Part shown: piece after piece, positions 27,555-38,634 of the stretch
How the letters are laid out: each line of letters opens with the position of its first letter
Numbering within the stretch: position 1 is the first letter of the stretch
Source: a virus
Strand: one strand, 5' to 3'
Length of the DNA: 64,000 bases
IMG/VR virus record: IMGVR_UViG_3300027759_000046
Location: 1-64,000 of that record
Program-made: the position numbers and the translations under genes
Notes under the pieces: generated by a model
What the model was told of the DNA's origin: nothing
Databases searched by the model: none
The model's input: only the letters and a program-made list of their open reading frames with translations

Positions 27555-29135
27555 ATGAAAGAAATCATTTTTAAGACTGACGCTAGGACTCAGTTAGGTA
27601 ATGGAATTAATGCTCTAGCTGAAGCCGTTAAAGTGACGTTAGGCCCTCGCGGTCGTAATGTTGTTATCTCTAGGGATAATAGTGTTGCTATAACTAAAGA
27701 CGGTGTAACAGTTGCTAGAGAAGTACATTTAGAAAATCATTTGGAAAACGTTGGAGCCCAAATGGTAAAACAAGTTGCAAATAAAGTAGCACTTGAAGCC
27801 GGAGATGGAACAACCACCGCAACAGTATTAGCGCATGCTATCTTTACTGAAGGTAATCGTCTTGTTGTTGCAGGAACCCATCCAATGGAATTAAAAAAGG
27901 GTATTGAGCTTGCATCCAAGCAAATCATTGAAAATCTTCGTTCACAAGCAATTAAGGTCGAAGATTTTGAACAGATTAAACAGGTTGCAACAATCTCTGC
28001 AAATAACGATGAGGAAATTGGCCAAATTATCGCGGACGCAATGGAAGCGGTAGGATTCGATGGAATTATCACAACCGGTGAAAGTAAAACTGGCGAAACC
28101 TACGTTGAAATTGTTGAAGGAATGCAATTCGCTAACGGCTACTTATCTCCGTATTTTATTAATACAGATAAGTCAACGGTTGAGTTTGAAAAACCTTTAA
28201 TTCTATTGTACGATGGTCGTATTTCAAACTTACAAGACTGCTTACAATACTTAGAGCACTCAAACAAGTCAATGAGACCTCTACTTATTATTGCTGAAAG
28301 TGTTGATGGCGAGGCCTTAAATACTCTTCTAGTCAATAAGATTAAGGGAACCCTCAGAGTTGCTGCAATTAAATCTCCAGGATTTGGCGAGCAACGCAAA
28401 TTAAAATTAGATGATATTGCGATCTTAACTGGTGCAAAAACCATCTCAGAAATTGAGGGCCAAACCTTAAAAGAGTCAATTGCTGCAAATTTCGTAGGTA
28501 GCTGTGATCGAGTTGTAATCTCAAATGATTCAACCATGATTATTGGTGGACACGGAAGCAGTTCTGCAATTGAGACACACGTTGCGGACCTAAAATCTCA
28601 AATTGATAATTTAGATGACGAATCCAAAAAGTTAATTCTTAAAGAACGCCTTTCTAAATTCCAAGGCGGAGTTGCTATCATTAAAATTGGTGCAACTTCC
28701 GAGATTGAAGCTAGAGAAAAATTTGATCGTATTGATGATGCCCTTGGTGCAACTAGATCAGCTGTTTCTGAAGGAATTATCCCAGGAGGCGGTATTACAC
28801 TAGCCCTAACGGCTGACTCATTAACTCTATCATTACCGAATCGTGATCAACAATTGGGTGTTGAGCTTTTAAAGAAAGCATGCTCCCAACCATTCCGCGT
28901 AATCTTAGAAAACGCAGGCCTTAGTCCAGACGTTATCTGGAATGAAATTAAATCAAAGGGTCTAGGCTTTAACGTTAAAACTGAAGAATATGTTGACATG
29001 ATTAAGGCTGGAATTATTGATCCAGTTAAAGTTACAAAAACTGCCCTAGAGAACGCTGTATCAATTTCAGCTCTTCTATTGACAACTGACTGCCTAATGG
29101 TACAAAAACCCCAAGTGAACTCACAAGTTCAATAG
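27555..29135 (+). CDS. groEL: Chaperonin GroEL (Hsp60)
   Basis: The 526-aa protein is a full-length group I chaperonin. It keeps the equatorial ATP site ([11 protein letters not shown] near residue 30 and [11 protein letters not shown] near residues 84-94), the apical substrate-binding region (~180-370) and the returning equatorial motif [14 protein letters not shown]. The usual GGM-rich C-terminal tail is absent; it ends in VNSQVQ. It would assemble into rings that fold proteins inside the host, in phages most often capsid proteins. A GroES-like partner is encoded ~13.6 kb downstream. It follows the exonuclease gene and is closed by a strong terminator (29157-29197). I see no truncation or missing ATPase residues. 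Confidence 0.97.
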   Translation: MKEIIFKTDARTQLGNGINALAEAVKVTLGPRGRNVVISRDNSVAITKDGVTVAREVHLENHLENVGAQMVKQVANKVALEAGDGTTTATVLAHAIFTEGNRLVVAGTHPMELKKGIELASKQIIENLRSQAIKVEDFEQIKQVATISANNDEEIGQIIADAMEAVGFDGIITTGESKTGETYVEIVEGMQFANGYLSPYFINTDKSTVEFEKPLILLYDGRISNLQDCLQYLEHSNKSMRPLLIIAESVDGEALNTLLVNKIKGTLRVAAIKSPGFGEQRKLKLDDIAILTGAKTISEIEGQTLKESIAANFVGSCDRVVISNDSTMIIGGHGSSSAIETHVADLKSQIDNLDDESKKLILKERLSKFQGGVAIIKIGATSEIEAREKFDRIDDALGATRSAVSEGIIPGGGITLALTADSLTLSLPNRDQQLGVELLKKACSQPFRVILENAGLSPDVIWNEIKSKGLGFNVKTEEYVDMIKAGIIDPVKVTKTALENAVSISALLLTTDCLMVQKPQVNSQVQ

Positions 29136-29156
29136 TCAAATAGCCATCGACGAGTA

Positions 29157-29197
29157 AAACGCCTGGGACAGTAACTATCCTGGGCGTTTGCTTTTTT
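29157..29197 (+). terminator. Rho-independent terminator after groEL
   Basis: AAACGCCTGGGA pairs with the later TCCTGGGCGTTT (12 pairs, two wobble) around a short loop and is followed by GCTTTTTT. It ends the exonuclease-groEL unit before the 1,493-aa gene. Confidence 0.85.
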
Positions 29198-29235
29198 AGT
29201 GGCCTCAATAGATAAAATAAAATCAAATCACGTTA

Positions 29236-32200
29236 ATGGCGACCAATACGCTATTTAAAGAATTACTAAAACAGGTTAAGTGCGAAGAGATCTCAAGCAC
29301 AGGATTTAGTCAGGCTGACCTAGATGCGGTCAAGGCGTGTATTCAAAACGTAAAACCACCAGACACACCAGTTTCAATAAAATTACCAGCTCAGCCGTCA
29401 CCAGATTGTGTTCCAGCTGCAAACGAACAGGTTAAAAAGATAATAGCTGATGAACAACGTAAGTTACCCATTGCAATTCGTAAATCAATCCTAAAAGCAA
29501 AAGTCCAAGAGTTAAGAGATAATTTAACACCAATCAAGGAATATTACAACGCTCGCTATGATTTTTACACAGCAACTGTCAAAAAAGTCGAGCCAAGTAC
29601 CTCTCAATATTTGTATTGGGAAGATGAGTATAACCGGCTAACTAACTTAACCAAGTCACTATACACCATATTATCCAACGATTCTGAACTGTATTTTAGT
29701 TGGGGCTATACTGTTATTTACGTAATTAATAGAGCAAATGAAGATTTTGATAATTCAGAGGTTAGACAGTTTTTTAAAAAATTACCAGATGACCTAAATA
29801 GCTCAAGCTCAATTAGCTCAATTATCAACACAATTCCTTCCAACCCATATAATGATGAATACTTTGCAACAGTAGTCAACAATATATTAGGCACTCTACT
29901 TAAAGCTCCAAAATTTATTGAATGGCTTGTTGCCAGCAGAGCTAGAGCATACGCTTACGAAAGCCGTGAAATTGCAATTGGAAACGCCACAAATTCTCAA
30001 AATACTCAAATACAAAATATAGAGGCACTGCCTTCACAGGCATCAGCGCAAGCGTTAATTCAAAACACGTTTAGGAAAATATCCAGACAATTACTTGTAA
30101 CCTTTCAATCGAATACTGGTACGCAAAACGGATTAACCGTTCCATCTAAAACAGCCGGCTTAACTCTTACACTAATCGGTAAAAACGGAGTATCCGCAAA
30201 GTTACCAGTAATTCATGATGATGGTACAACTGAGCAAATTGATACAATTATTCCAATCAACGGAAGTGCTGATCTAATTAAACCAATTTTTTCAACCAAA
30301 ACCTCTTTTTCAACTCAGCATATCAATCAATACGACCCAGAAAGCTCAACAAATCCACCTAGGTCAGATTCAGATTACACTATCCTAAGCGGTCTATTGT
30401 ATAATGGCGGAGTTCAATATAATTCGTATATTGGCCTCTATAATAAAGTCTCAAATCCAATTTCAAAATTATTCACATTAGAAGAGAGAGGCTTAACCAT
30501 TAATGAATCACAAATTGATCCAAAATTAAAAGAGGCTAAGGACGCGCCAACTTCAATTAAACAGGACAATATAACTCTATATGTTGCCAATCAAACAAAA
30601 TACGAAGACTTTTATACAAACTTAGATAAATCCTATCCAGTTAAGATAAAAGAAGAATACTCAAACGTTTATCCAGCAGCAATCAAGTCAACTCTTGCTG
30701 ACCTAAGAATTCTTGCTCAACGCGAAGCAGCTGACCAATTCAGAAAAGTCCCTAATTCATTTTTAAAATTAGCCAGACCAACAAGCTACACAGCCTCACC
30801 AGGATCCACAGTATTTAATAGCGGAACATTTACGTATAGCTCAGTCGATTCAACTCTATCTCAGGTGCTAGCATATTACAAAAAAGCAAACGAAGAAATA
30901 GATCAATTAATCAAAGACTGTGATGATCAAATTTCCCAACTGGAAAAGGATATTAAAGCAAACTTAATGGATCAAGATATAATCTCAAAAAAGATTCTAG
31001 GCATTCCATGTTTTGCAAAAACTCCAACAATTCCGTCTGACCCAAATTGTGAAGCTGCTGCACTTGCTAAACTTGGAACAGATCCATTATACATTCATAC
31101 GTTAGGCGGAACCGATAGCTCATTACCTGATTTTACAACCCAATGTTACTGGAAAAAATTTACAGATGCCTTAAATAAGGTCTCGTTATTGCCATTTCCA
31201 GACATAAGCGGCCCACCGCCAGCAAACACAGTATTTAGATATTGGCCAATCAACTGTATTATTCCAGCCGGCCCAGCTCTAGTTCTTTTACCAATTCCAC
31301 CAAAGTGGTCCCCGTTATTTGTCTTACCGACACCTCTTGGAACCCTAGTGTGTTTATTAACAATGCCAATTGCTCCAGTTGGAATACCTCTACCTTCAGT
31401 CTCGCTATTCTATTTTGCTCCAGATTCAAATAAGTATCTAGTTGCAAGTACAAATATTCCATTGCTATTCTCTGATCCAACGTTTACAACTCTTAAATTT
31501 GGATTTGAACTAGACAACTCACCAACCTCAATTAACCCGTTAGGTCTTCATCCAACTAATCCATATAAAGGCCAAATGGTTAAGGGCTCAATTCAAGTGC
31601 CAGTTGCAGTCTCCGCTGCAATTGCTAAAGCCAAGCGTCTTGCTGAAATTGCAGCACTTATTGCTCAAGGTAAAATTCCAAATCTGCCGTTAAGTATGAT
31701 TGAGGATCTGCTGAACTTATTAAATGAATCGCCTGATTCAGATTTTGCTAGACAGGTCAAGAAATTTAGAGGAACAGTTAACACCCAGCTTAATAAACTT
31801 GGTGAAATGCAAACCAACGCAATCGAAGACCTAAAGAATAAATTAAAGGACGCTAGAGATGCCGCTCTCGATAAAACATTTGGTGAAAAGGATCCAGCGA
31901 AACGTCGCAAAAGCAGAAAGAACGCTAGGGACTTACAAATTCTGGAATTACAGGAAAAAATAGACGCAACGCTAAACTGCTTTGATCCATGGATTGATAA
32001 TATAAAATTTGGAACAATCTCATATCCAAAGGACGCAACGAAACATAATCCACAGTTGCCCAAAGCCGCTCAAACCGTTATTGAACTATTGGAGCTAGCA
32101 TCACGTGGAGATCTTATGCTTAAATCAATGAGCCTTAATAAAAAATTAATTAAGATCATTAACAAAGTAAATATCAAGAAATTTATCAAAAAGACCGAAT

Positions 32201-33717
32201 TTACAATAGACACAGAAGCTGGCGTAAATGAAGTTAAAGATACTCTTAGTAAACTATTCGAAGGTATGCTAGACTATCTAAAGGGCAAACCTTCTGAACC
32301 TGATACAACTGGGCTATCTAAGGAGGAAGCTGCACGTCGAGCTAAAGCCGAAAAGGCCGTACAGGACGTAATTGCCAAAGCTCTAGCATTAACTGCCTTT
32401 GCAACCTCTGTCCCTATCCCAATCGTTACGTTTGACCTAAGTAAAAAATGTTGTAAAACCGAGCCGGTCAGTTTTCCAACAATTGATCCAGCCCTTGCTG
32501 CCGCCTTTTCAATAATACTTGCACTAGTTAACGCCGTGATTGGTGGTCTAAAGGCCGAAGATTTTATGGCCGCTCTCGGAATACCCGATATAAAACAAAA
32601 AATTAGCATACAATTAATTTTTGACATGCTAATTGCAATAATTGAATCAATTCCAGAAGTTCCACTGCCAGATCCATCAAGTATCGTTAACTTATTTAAG
32701 TCAACAATCATTCCAATGTTTACTTCAACCTCATTACCTGGTGCTCCAAACCCATTACACCCGCCAATGTTCCCAATTGTAATTCCGTTAGATCCAATTT
32801 TAAAACCTCTAATTAAAATTGCATTAGGTTTATTAATCGAAGCTATCTTAAAGCTCTTATCTAGAGCTGATGCTAATTTAAAAGCAGCGTCTGGTGCTGA
32901 TCAGAAAGGTGGGCTATATAATTCAGATCAACTACTTAATCAGGTTTTAACTGAGGCATGTGGCAATACTGGAATCTCAGCAAATCTAACATTTGATCAA
33001 GTTGGATCAAATCTAAATTCTTCAAATGTTAGTATCACAGTAACTCTGCCAAACGGTAAGAAATTTAAGTTGCCTAAAATACCAGCATTTCCAGTTGATG
33101 TAATTGCATACTTCCAATTGTTAACTGGTCCAGACATCATTGAATTAGTTAGAAGCCTGTTCAACGGCATATTTGATCAAATAATGGATCCAATTGTCCA
33201 AATCGTTAATATAGTTTCAGCCATTGCTAAATCACTAGACACTTACGAGTTTAATCTAATCGAAGCCGGTATTCCGCAAGTCACCATAATCAAGTTACTC
33301 ATAATGAAGCTTGATTCCATGATTCCAAAGGGTATCAAAACCAAAATAATTAGTCCTGAAGTAATGGCAATAATTCAAGCAGCAACCATTCCAGCTCTAA
33401 AATTTGCAGAACCGGTAGTTAAAGAAGTTGCATGGATCGGCGTTCTTGCACTATGCGCGGCCGCTTCACCAGCCACTGCATATAAAACTGTATCGATTGC
33501 GCGTATGTTTCATCCAATAGTGAATCAAGACGATCTACCACCATGGGAAAGGTTAACTCATAAGAATCCATTATTCGCGATTTTCCTTGACGAGATAGCC
33601 TGGAGAGGATCAATCTATTCAACCGGTTCACTAATATTTCAGACGAAAACTCCAGCAGTTTTACCGTACACACCAATTTTTCCGATCATCCACATTTCGC
33701 CACATACTCTCGGTTAA
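29236..33717 (+). CDS. 1,493-aa protein of unknown function, possibly virion-associated
   Basis: This is the largest plus-strand gene and is not recognised. The N-terminal ~250 residues are mostly helical. There is a coiled-coil stretch near residues 550-580 (EEIDQLIKDCDDQISQLEKD) and another charged helical region near 850-930. Several Pro/Leu/Ile-rich hydrophobic stretches occur in the second half, near residues 660-730, 1080-1110, 1190-1215 and 1395-1415, so it could contact membrane or be buried in a particle. It lies between groEL and the S1-domain gene, with its own gap after the groEL terminator. A large injected or internal virion protein is one possibility. No catalytic motif is seen and no late-type consensus box precedes it. 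Confidence 0.75.
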   Translation: MATNTLFKELLKQVKCEEISSTGFSQADLDAVKACIQNVKPPDTPVSIKLPAQPSPDCVPAANEQVKKIIADEQRKLPIAIRKSILKAKVQELRDNLTPIKEYYNARYDFYTATVKKVEPSTSQYLYWEDEYNRLTNLTKSLYTILSNDSELYFSWGYTVIYVINRANEDFDNSEVRQFFKKLPDDLNSSSSISSIINTIPSNPYNDEYFATVVNNILGTLLKAPKFIEWLVASRARAYAYESREIAIGNATNSQNTQIQNIEALPSQASAQALIQNTFRKISRQLLVTFQSNTGTQNGLTVPSKTAGLTLTLIGKNGVSAKLPVIHDDGTTEQIDTIIPINGSADLIKPIFSTKTSFSTQHINQYDPESSTNPPRSDSDYTILSGLLYNGGVQYNSYIGLYNKVSNPISKLFTLEERGLTINESQIDPKLKEAKDAPTSIKQDNITLYVANQTKYEDFYTNLDKSYPVKIKEEYSNVYPAAIKSTLADLRILAQREAADQFRKVPNSFLKLARPTSYTASPGSTVFNSGTFTYSSVDSTLSQVLAYYKKANEEIDQLIKDCDDQISQLEKDIKANLMDQDIISKKILGIPCFAKTPTIPSDPNCEAAALAKLGTDPLYIHTLGGTDSSLPDFTTQCYWKKFTDALNKVSLLPFPDISGPPPANTVFRYWPINCIIPAGPALVLLPIPPKWSPLFVLPTPLGTLVCLLTMPIAPVGIPLPSVSLFYFAPDSNKYLVASTNIPLLFSDPTFTTLKFGFELDNSPTSINPLGLHPTNPYKGQMVKGSIQVPVAVSAAIAKAKRLAEIAALIAQGKIPNLPLSMIEDLLNLLNESPDSDFARQVKKFRGTVNTQLNKLGEMQTNAIEDLKNKLKDARDAALDKTFGEKDPAKRRKSRKNARDLQILELQEKIDATLNCFDPWIDNIKFGTISYPKDATKHNPQLPKAAQTVIELLELASRGDLMLKSMSLNKKLIKIINKVNIKKFIKKTEFTIDTEAGVNEVKDTLSKLFEGMLDYLKGKPSEPDTTGLSKEEAARRAKAEKAVQDVIAKALALTAFATSVPIPIVTFDLSKKCCKTEPVSFPTIDPALAAAFSIILALVNAVIGGLKAEDFMAALGIPDIKQKISIQLIFDMLIAIIESIPEVPLPDPSSIVNLFKSTIIPMFTSTSLPGAPNPLHPPMFPIVIPLDPILKPLIKIALGLLIEAILKLLSRADANLKAASGADQKGGLYNSDQLLNQVLTEACGNTGISANLTFDQVGSNLNSSNVSITVTLPNGKKFKLPKIPAFPVDVIAYFQLLTGPDIIELVRSLFNGIFDQIMDPIVQIVNIVSAIAKSLDTYEFNLIEAGIPQVTIIKLLIMKLDSMIPKGIKTKIISPEVMAIIQAATIPALKFAEPVVKEVAWIGVLALCAAASPATAYKTVSIARMFHPIVNQDDLPPWERLTHKNPLFAIFLDEIAWRGSIYSTGSLIFQTKTPAVLPYTPIFPIIHISPHTLG

Positions 33718-33787
33718 TAATCTATATTTTCTAAAACCTGTGGTGAAATCTCTGTATAATTTATTACTTAACTTTAAAAAATAGTAA

Positions 33788-34969
33788 ATGGAAAACAACC
33801 AATTCACGACCGAAGAACTTGATGCTCTATTCAGTCAATCGACATCGAAGTACAACACTACAATCAAATTAACTGAAGCTGACCGTAGAGCTGGCGTAAA
33901 GATTTTATGTAAAGAGCCCTATGCTCAAGAATTATATGATCTCTATTCTAGATTCGAATCAGGTTCACCAATTACATCAAAAGACTTTACCGAAGGTCAA
34001 TTATGTACAGTTATCGCAAAGAGTATTGATTTTGACGGTAAGATGATTATTGCAGATGAGAAATTCTCAAAATCAACAGTTTACATTCCATTTAGAGAAT
34101 TTACAGAAGAGCCATCATTATTACTTAATGACGGAGACCTACGAGAATTTAAAGTAGTTATTACTAAAGCAACTGCTGGAGACTATGTTGGATCTGAGAA
34201 GAAATGCGCAGCGTTTACTTATCGTGAAAACTTAAATAGCTTCATGAAGGACGAAAAATGGTTCTACGTAAAAGTTGTTAGCTTAGTAAAAGGCGGATAC
34301 CTTGCTCTATATAAAGGAACCGTTAAATGTTTCTTACCTGGATCTCATGCAGCAGCCAACGTAATTAGAGACTTTAATGAGTACTTAAACACTGAAATTC
34401 CAGTTATGATTGAGAATTTTGATGCAACAAATGACCTGTTCATTGTTTCTTACAAGAAGTACATCAAACACACATTACCTCAAAAAGTATACGAATTGGA
34501 ATTCGGTAAAGAGTACAAAGGTATCTTAACCAATAAACCATACGATTTCGGTATCTTTGTTGAATTCCAAAATTACTACACAGGTTTAATCCATAAGAGC
34601 GAATTTGAAAATTATGCAGAATTTGCAGAAGGTCGTAAATCAGGCGATGAGATTTCATTCTACATCAAGGATATTATCATCAAGAAAGGAGAACCTCGTA
34701 TTGTGTTAACCGACACACTTGATAAAGTAGATTACGAAAAAATTCAATGGCAAAGTCTAAAAGATAGAGTTGAAGGTCACACCCTAAACTTTACGTTAGA
34801 CAAAGAAGACTTTTCAATTGAATTGGAGATGCCAGACGAAGATATTGTCTTCAGAACTGACGTAAGTCACCTTAAGGGCCGAATCCGAATACCTAATGAA
34901 GGCCAGGTGAAAATCCTACGAGTTGATACCTTTAGAAAAAATTTAAAATTTGATTTCTTACAAGCTTAG
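33788..34969 (+). CDS. S1-domain RNA-binding protein
   Basis: The 393-aa protein contains two recognisable S1-type OB folds. One is near residues 155-225 (EKWFYVKVVSLVKGGYLALY, then GTVKCFLPGS). The second is near 235-310 (FGKEYKGILTNKPYDFGIFV, then YTGLIHKSEF and RIVLTDTLDKVD). Degenerate OB-like strands lie on both sides, at ~65-125 and ~330-390. S1 domains bind single-stranded RNA, and ribosomal protein S1 brings mRNA to the 30S subunit. A phage copy could steer translation or protect RNA. The first 30 residues contain an acidic helix (TTEELDALFSQ). It stands alone between the 1,493-aa gene and the small ORF at 35001. The function is inferred from the fold. Confidence 0.75.
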   Translation: MENNQFTTEELDALFSQSTSKYNTTIKLTEADRRAGVKILCKEPYAQELYDLYSRFESGSPITSKDFTEGQLCTVIAKSIDFDGKMIIADEKFSKSTVYIPFREFTEEPSLLLNDGDLREFKVVITKATAGDYVGSEKKCAAFTYRENLNSFMKDEKWFYVKVVSLVKGGYLALYKGTVKCFLPGSHAAANVIRDFNEYLNTEIPVMIENFDATNDLFIVSYKKYIKHTLPQKVYELEFGKEYKGILTNKPYDFGIFVEFQNYYTGLIHKSEFENYAEFAEGRKSGDEISFYIKDIIIKKGEPRIVLTDTLDKVDYEKIQWQSLKDRVEGHTLNFTLDKEDFSIELEMPDEDIVFRTDVSHLKGRIRIPNEGQVKILRVDTFRKNLKFDFLQA

Positions 34970-34986
34970 TAGTTATTTGGTACTTT

Positions 34987-34995
34987 AATAAATAA
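34987..34995 (+). promoter_or_regulatory. Late promoter-like box AATAAATAA
   Basis: The plus strand reads AATAAATAAC, 5 bases before the ATG of a 47-codon ORF at 35001. The spacing is unusually short, as for the amidoligase gene. Confidence 0.5.
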
Positions 34996-35000
34996 CTAAG

Positions 35001-35144
35001 ATGTATAAGTCAAACTTTAAAAACACGCAATTCGGTTCACAGGTTAGTAAATTTTACTCAAACCACTTATTAGCTAACCGCCGATCAAGCGCCAGTACTT
35101 ATACACACAATACCAGTATTAACCGTAAAATTTACTTAAACTAA
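35001..35144 (+). CDS. Small 47-aa ORF behind a late promoter-like box
   Basis: An ATG at 35001 opens 47 codons ending in TAA at 35142-35144. The product ([20 protein letters not shown] and onward) is basic and rich in Ser, Asn, Thr and Tyr, with no membrane segment. It is not recognised. Its leader AATAAATAACTxxxATGTATAA is nearly identical to the leader of the amidoligase gene on the other strand. It stops 7 bases before nrdB. It may be a small virion protein or a leader peptide; coding capacity is plausible but unproven. Confidence 0.45.
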   Translation: MYKSNFKNTQFGSQVSKFYSNHLLANRRSSASTYTHNTSINRKIYLN

Positions 35145-35151
35145 AAAATTA

Positions 35152-36111
35152 ATGGAACCTATCCTAGTAGAGAATCCCAATCGATTCGTTGTCTTCCCAA
35201 TCCAGCATCATGACTTGTGGGAATATTATAAAAAAGCGGAAGCTAGTTTTTGGACAGCTGAGGAAATTGACCTTGCTGCCGACCTAGTCGACTGGCGAAC
35301 TAAATTAAATGATGACGAGAGACACTTTATCAAGCATGTATTAGCATTCTTTGCAGCGAGTGATGGAATAGTTAACGAGAATTTAGCTGAGAATTTTGTT
35401 AAAGAAGTTCAATACCCAGAGGCTAAATTTTTCTATGGATTCCAAATTATGATGGAAAATATCCACTCTGAGACCTACTCATTGCTTATTGATACCTATA
35501 TTGCTGATCCGGAAGAGAAAATGAAATTGTTTAGAGCAATCGATACTATTCCAGCAGTTGCTAAAAAGGCAGAGTGGGCATTACGTTGGATCAAGAATTC
35601 AACTTTCCAAGAAAGACTTGTTGCGTTTGCAGCAGTCGAAGGAATCTTCTTCTCAGGATCGTTCTGTTCTATTTTTTGGTTGAAAAAACGGGGCCTTATG
35701 CCAGGATTAAGTTTCTCAAATGAACTTATTTCAAGAGACGAAGGCTCGCATACAGATTTTGCAGTTCACCTACACAATAATCATATCAACAATAAAGTTT
35801 CTCCAGAGAGAATCAAAGAGATCTTATTATCTGCTCTAGAAATTGAAAAAGAATTTATCATTGATGCATTACCAGTCAAAGTAATCGGTATGAATTCTGA
35901 CTTAATGTCTCAATACTTAGAGTTTGTAACAGATCGACTATTACAAGATTTAGGTTGTGAAAAGGTCTTCAATGTGCAAAATCCGTTTGATTTTATGGTA
36001 AACATCGCGTTAAATGGAAAAACTAATTTCTTCGAGAAGAGAGTTGGCGAATATCAGAAAGCGGGAGTAAAATCCGGAGATACAGGTTTTTCAATGGATG
36101 CAGATTTTTAA
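35152..36111 (+). CDS. nrdB: Ribonucleotide reductase class I small subunit (NrdB)
   Basis: The 319-aa protein carries the di-iron carboxylate and histidine ligands and the radical tyrosine in sequence like that of eukaryotic R2. [18 protein letters not shown] holds the Tyr and the E-x-x-H motif, and DEGSHTDFA holds the second E-x-x-H motif. The C-terminal tail (TGFSMDADF) resembles the R2 peptide that docks on the large subunit. It generates the radical used to reduce ribonucleotides to deoxyribonucleotides. The gene is directly followed by nrdA after 24 bases; small subunit before large is the reverse of the common order. The eukaryote-like signature is typical of Bacteroidota-type enzymes (from memory). 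Confidence 0.95.
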   Translation: MEPILVENPNRFVVFPIQHHDLWEYYKKAEASFWTAEEIDLAADLVDWRTKLNDDERHFIKHVLAFFAASDGIVNENLAENFVKEVQYPEAKFFYGFQIMMENIHSETYSLLIDTYIADPEEKMKLFRAIDTIPAVAKKAEWALRWIKNSTFQERLVAFAAVEGIFFSGSFCSIFWLKKRGLMPGLSFSNELISRDEGSHTDFAVHLHNNHINNKVSPERIKEILLSALEIEKEFIIDALPVKVIGMNSDLMSQYLEFVTDRLLQDLGCEKVFNVQNPFDFMVNIALNGKTNFFEKRVGEYQKAGVKSGDTGFSMDADF

Positions 36112-36135
36112 CAATAAAAAACAAGGATTTAAGAA

Positions 36136-38544
36136 ATGAAAGTAATAAAAAGAGATGGCCACGCAGAAACTCTGCGCCTTGATAAAATAACTAACCGTAT
36201 CAAGAAACAAACTTACGGATTAGACACAGACCATGTAGATGCCCTTGAGGTTGCAACGAAAGTTGTATCAGGCCTATATGACGGAATTAGCACAGAAAAA
36301 CTTGATAGCCTTGCGGCCGAGACATCGGCTGCACTAGCCTACATTCACCCAGACTATTCAATCTTAGCTGCACGAATAGCAATCACCAGATTACATAAAA
36401 CAACTACTAAATCGTTTAGTGATACGATTGAACACCTTTACACCTACATCGATCCAAAGACTGGCCAGAATGCCGGCTTAATTTCAGACGAAACGTATGC
36501 AGCAGTTAAGAAGAATGCAAGTACTTTAAATGAGGCAATCATTCATGATAGAGATCTTAATTTCGACTATTTTGGTTTCAAGACCCTCGAGAGAAGTTAC
36601 CTATTAAAAACTAACGGTCAGCCTGCTGAATCCCCACAACATCTTTACATGAGAGTTGCGGTTGGAATTTGGGGCACAGACGTTCAAAATGTCCTAAAGA
36701 CATACGAACTCTTGTCAACTCATCAAATGACTCACGCAACACCTACTCTATTTAATGCAGGTACAAAACGTCCACAATTATCTTCATGCTTCTTATTAAC
36801 AATGCAAGAAGATTCAATCTCTGGAATTTACAAGACCTTAACTGACGTTGCTGCAATTTCGCAAAACGCTGGAGGAATAGGTTTAGCCATTTCAAATATC
36901 CGAGCAACAGGTTCTTACATTAAAGGAACTAACGGTACATCAAATGGTATTGTGCCAATGCTTAAAGTATTCAATGAAACAGCTAGATACGTTGATCAAG
37001 GCGGCGGAAAGCGTAAAGGTTCATTTGCAATCTATTTAGAGCCATGGCATGCCGATATTGAAGACTTCTTGGAATTAAGAAAGAATCACGGTAAAGAAGA
37101 ACGTCGTGCAAGAGATTTATTCTTGGCGTTATGGACACCAGATCTTTTCATGAAACGTGTTGAAGAAGATGCAGATTGGACTCTATTCTGTCCTGCTGAA
37201 ATCAATTGCGAACTTTGGGAAATGTACGGCGAAGAATTTGAAAAGAATTACATTCGTCTTGAACAAGAAGGAAAAGGACGCCACACAGTTAAGGCCAGAG
37301 TTCTTTGGCAAAAGGTGCTAGAGGCTCAAGTTGAAACCGGTACACCATACATCCTATTTAAAGATGCAGCAAACATCAAATCAAATCAAAAAAATCTAGG
37401 TACAATCAAGTCATCAAACTTATGTACTGAAATTATTGAATACACGTCAAAGGATGAGCAAGCTGTATGTAACTTAGCGTCAATTCCAGTAAATCAATTT
37501 ATCAATATTGGAAAACGTTCAGGTAAATTAAGAAAACCTCAATGCGATTATAATTTTACAGAATTGTATGAAGTTGCATATCAAACTACTCTAAACCTAA
37601 ATAAGGTAATTGATGTAAACTACTATCCAACTGTTGAAACTAAAAATTCAAATGTAAAGCATCGACCTATCGGGATCGGAATCCAAGGATTAGCCGATAC
37701 ATTTGCAATCATGGGTTACGAATTCAGTAATGATGAGGCTAAGAAATTAAATAGCGATATTTTTGAGACTATTTACTTCGCGGCAATGGAAGCATCAATT
37801 GACCTTGCTAAAAAAGAAGGATCATACGAGTCATATCAAGGTTCTCCATTAAGCCAAGGCCAATTTCAGTTTAATCTATGGGGAGTAAACGAATCTGAAC
37901 TATCTGGACTTTGGGATTGGACCGCTCTTCGCAAGAAATTAATGAAGTGGGGAGCTCGTAACTCTCTATTGCTTGCTCCGATGCCAACCGCTTCAACTGC
38001 TCAAATTATGGGTAATAATGAAGCCTTTGAACCATTCACTTCAAATATTGGAACTCGTAGAACTCTTGCTGGCGAATTTATAGTAGTTAACAAACATCTA
38101 GTTAAAGATCTAGTTGAATTGGATCTATGGAACGAATCTATGCGAAACCGAATTATCAGCGAAAAGGGCTCTGTCCAAAATATTCCAGAAATTCCAACTG
38201 AAATTAAAGCAATCTATAAAACCGTTTGGGAGATCAAGCAGAAAGATCTAATTGATATGGCAGCTGACCGTGGCAGATTCATCTGTCAATCACAGTCTCT
38301 AAATATCTTTATTAGAGATGTTAATACTGCAAAGCTTACATCAGCGCACTTCCATGCATGGAGAAAAGGCCTAAAAACCGGTATGTATTACTTACGAACA
38401 GAAGCTGCTTCTTCAGCAATTGCCTCGCTTGGATTAGATTTTAACGCAAAACCCGAAATAAAGCCTGTCGATATATTGGAAAACCTGGATGACATTACCT
38501 GTTCTCTAGATAACCCAGAGGATTGCATTGCATGTAGTTCATAA
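36136..38544 (+). CDS. nrdA: Ribonucleotide reductase class I large subunit (NrdA)
   Basis: The 802-aa catalytic subunit starts with an ATP-cone ([20 protein letters not shown], residues ~1-90), the allosteric activity site. The catalytic barrel contains [18 protein letters not shown] and [11 protein letters not shown], which include the redox and radical-site cysteines and the catalytic N-x-C-x-E. The C-terminal DCIACSS provides the CxxC pair that is re-reduced by thioredoxin or glutaredoxin. With NrdB it makes dNDPs for phage DNA synthesis. A rho-independent terminator (38575-38601) follows. It has the length of bacterial NrdA and no missing domain. Confidence 0.96.
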   Translation: MKVIKRDGHAETLRLDKITNRIKKQTYGLDTDHVDALEVATKVVSGLYDGISTEKLDSLAAETSAALAYIHPDYSILAARIAITRLHKTTTKSFSDTIEHLYTYIDPKTGQNAGLISDETYAAVKKNASTLNEAIIHDRDLNFDYFGFKTLERSYLLKTNGQPAESPQHLYMRVAVGIWGTDVQNVLKTYELLSTHQMTHATPTLFNAGTKRPQLSSCFLLTMQEDSISGIYKTLTDVAAISQNAGGIGLAISNIRATGSYIKGTNGTSNGIVPMLKVFNETARYVDQGGGKRKGSFAIYLEPWHADIEDFLELRKNHGKEERRARDLFLALWTPDLFMKRVEEDADWTLFCPAEINCELWEMYGEEFEKNYIRLEQEGKGRHTVKARVLWQKVLEAQVETGTPYILFKDAANIKSNQKNLGTIKSSNLCTEIIEYTSKDEQAVCNLASIPVNQFINIGKRSGKLRKPQCDYNFTELYEVAYQTTLNLNKVIDVNYYPTVETKNSNVKHRPIGIGIQGLADTFAIMGYEFSNDEAKKLNSDIFETIYFAAMEASIDLAKKEGSYESYQGSPLSQGQFQFNLWGVNESELSGLWDWTALRKKLMKWGARNSLLLAPMPTASTAQIMGNNEAFEPFTSNIGTRRTLAGEFIVVNKHLVKDLVELDLWNESMRNRIISEKGSVQNIPEIPTEIKAIYKTVWEIKQKDLIDMAADRGRFICQSQSLNIFIRDVNTAKLTSAHFHAWRKGLKTGMYYLRTEAASSAIASLGLDFNAKPEIKPVDILENLDDITCSLDNPEDCIACSS

Positions 38545-38574
38545 CCCTGGACTCAAATTTATTAAACCAAGTAC

Positions 38575-38601
38575 AAGGGAGGATTTTATCCTCCCTTTTT
38601 T
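38575..38601 (+). terminator. Rho-independent terminator after nrdA
   Basis: AAGGGAGGA pairs with TCCTCCCTT around a TTTTA loop, followed by more T residues. The T-tract runs directly into a late-type box at 38602, so an early unit ends exactly where a late unit begins. Confidence 0.85.
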
Positions 38602-38610
38602 AATAAATAA
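38602..38610 (+). promoter_or_regulatory. Late promoter-like box AATAAATAA
   Basis: The plus strand reads TAATAAATAACC, 24 bases before the ATG at 38635, immediately after the nrdA terminator. It would drive the two cargo-like genes that follow. Confidence 0.65.
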
Positions 38611-38634
38611 CCCTAGTAAAAAAGCTATAAACTC

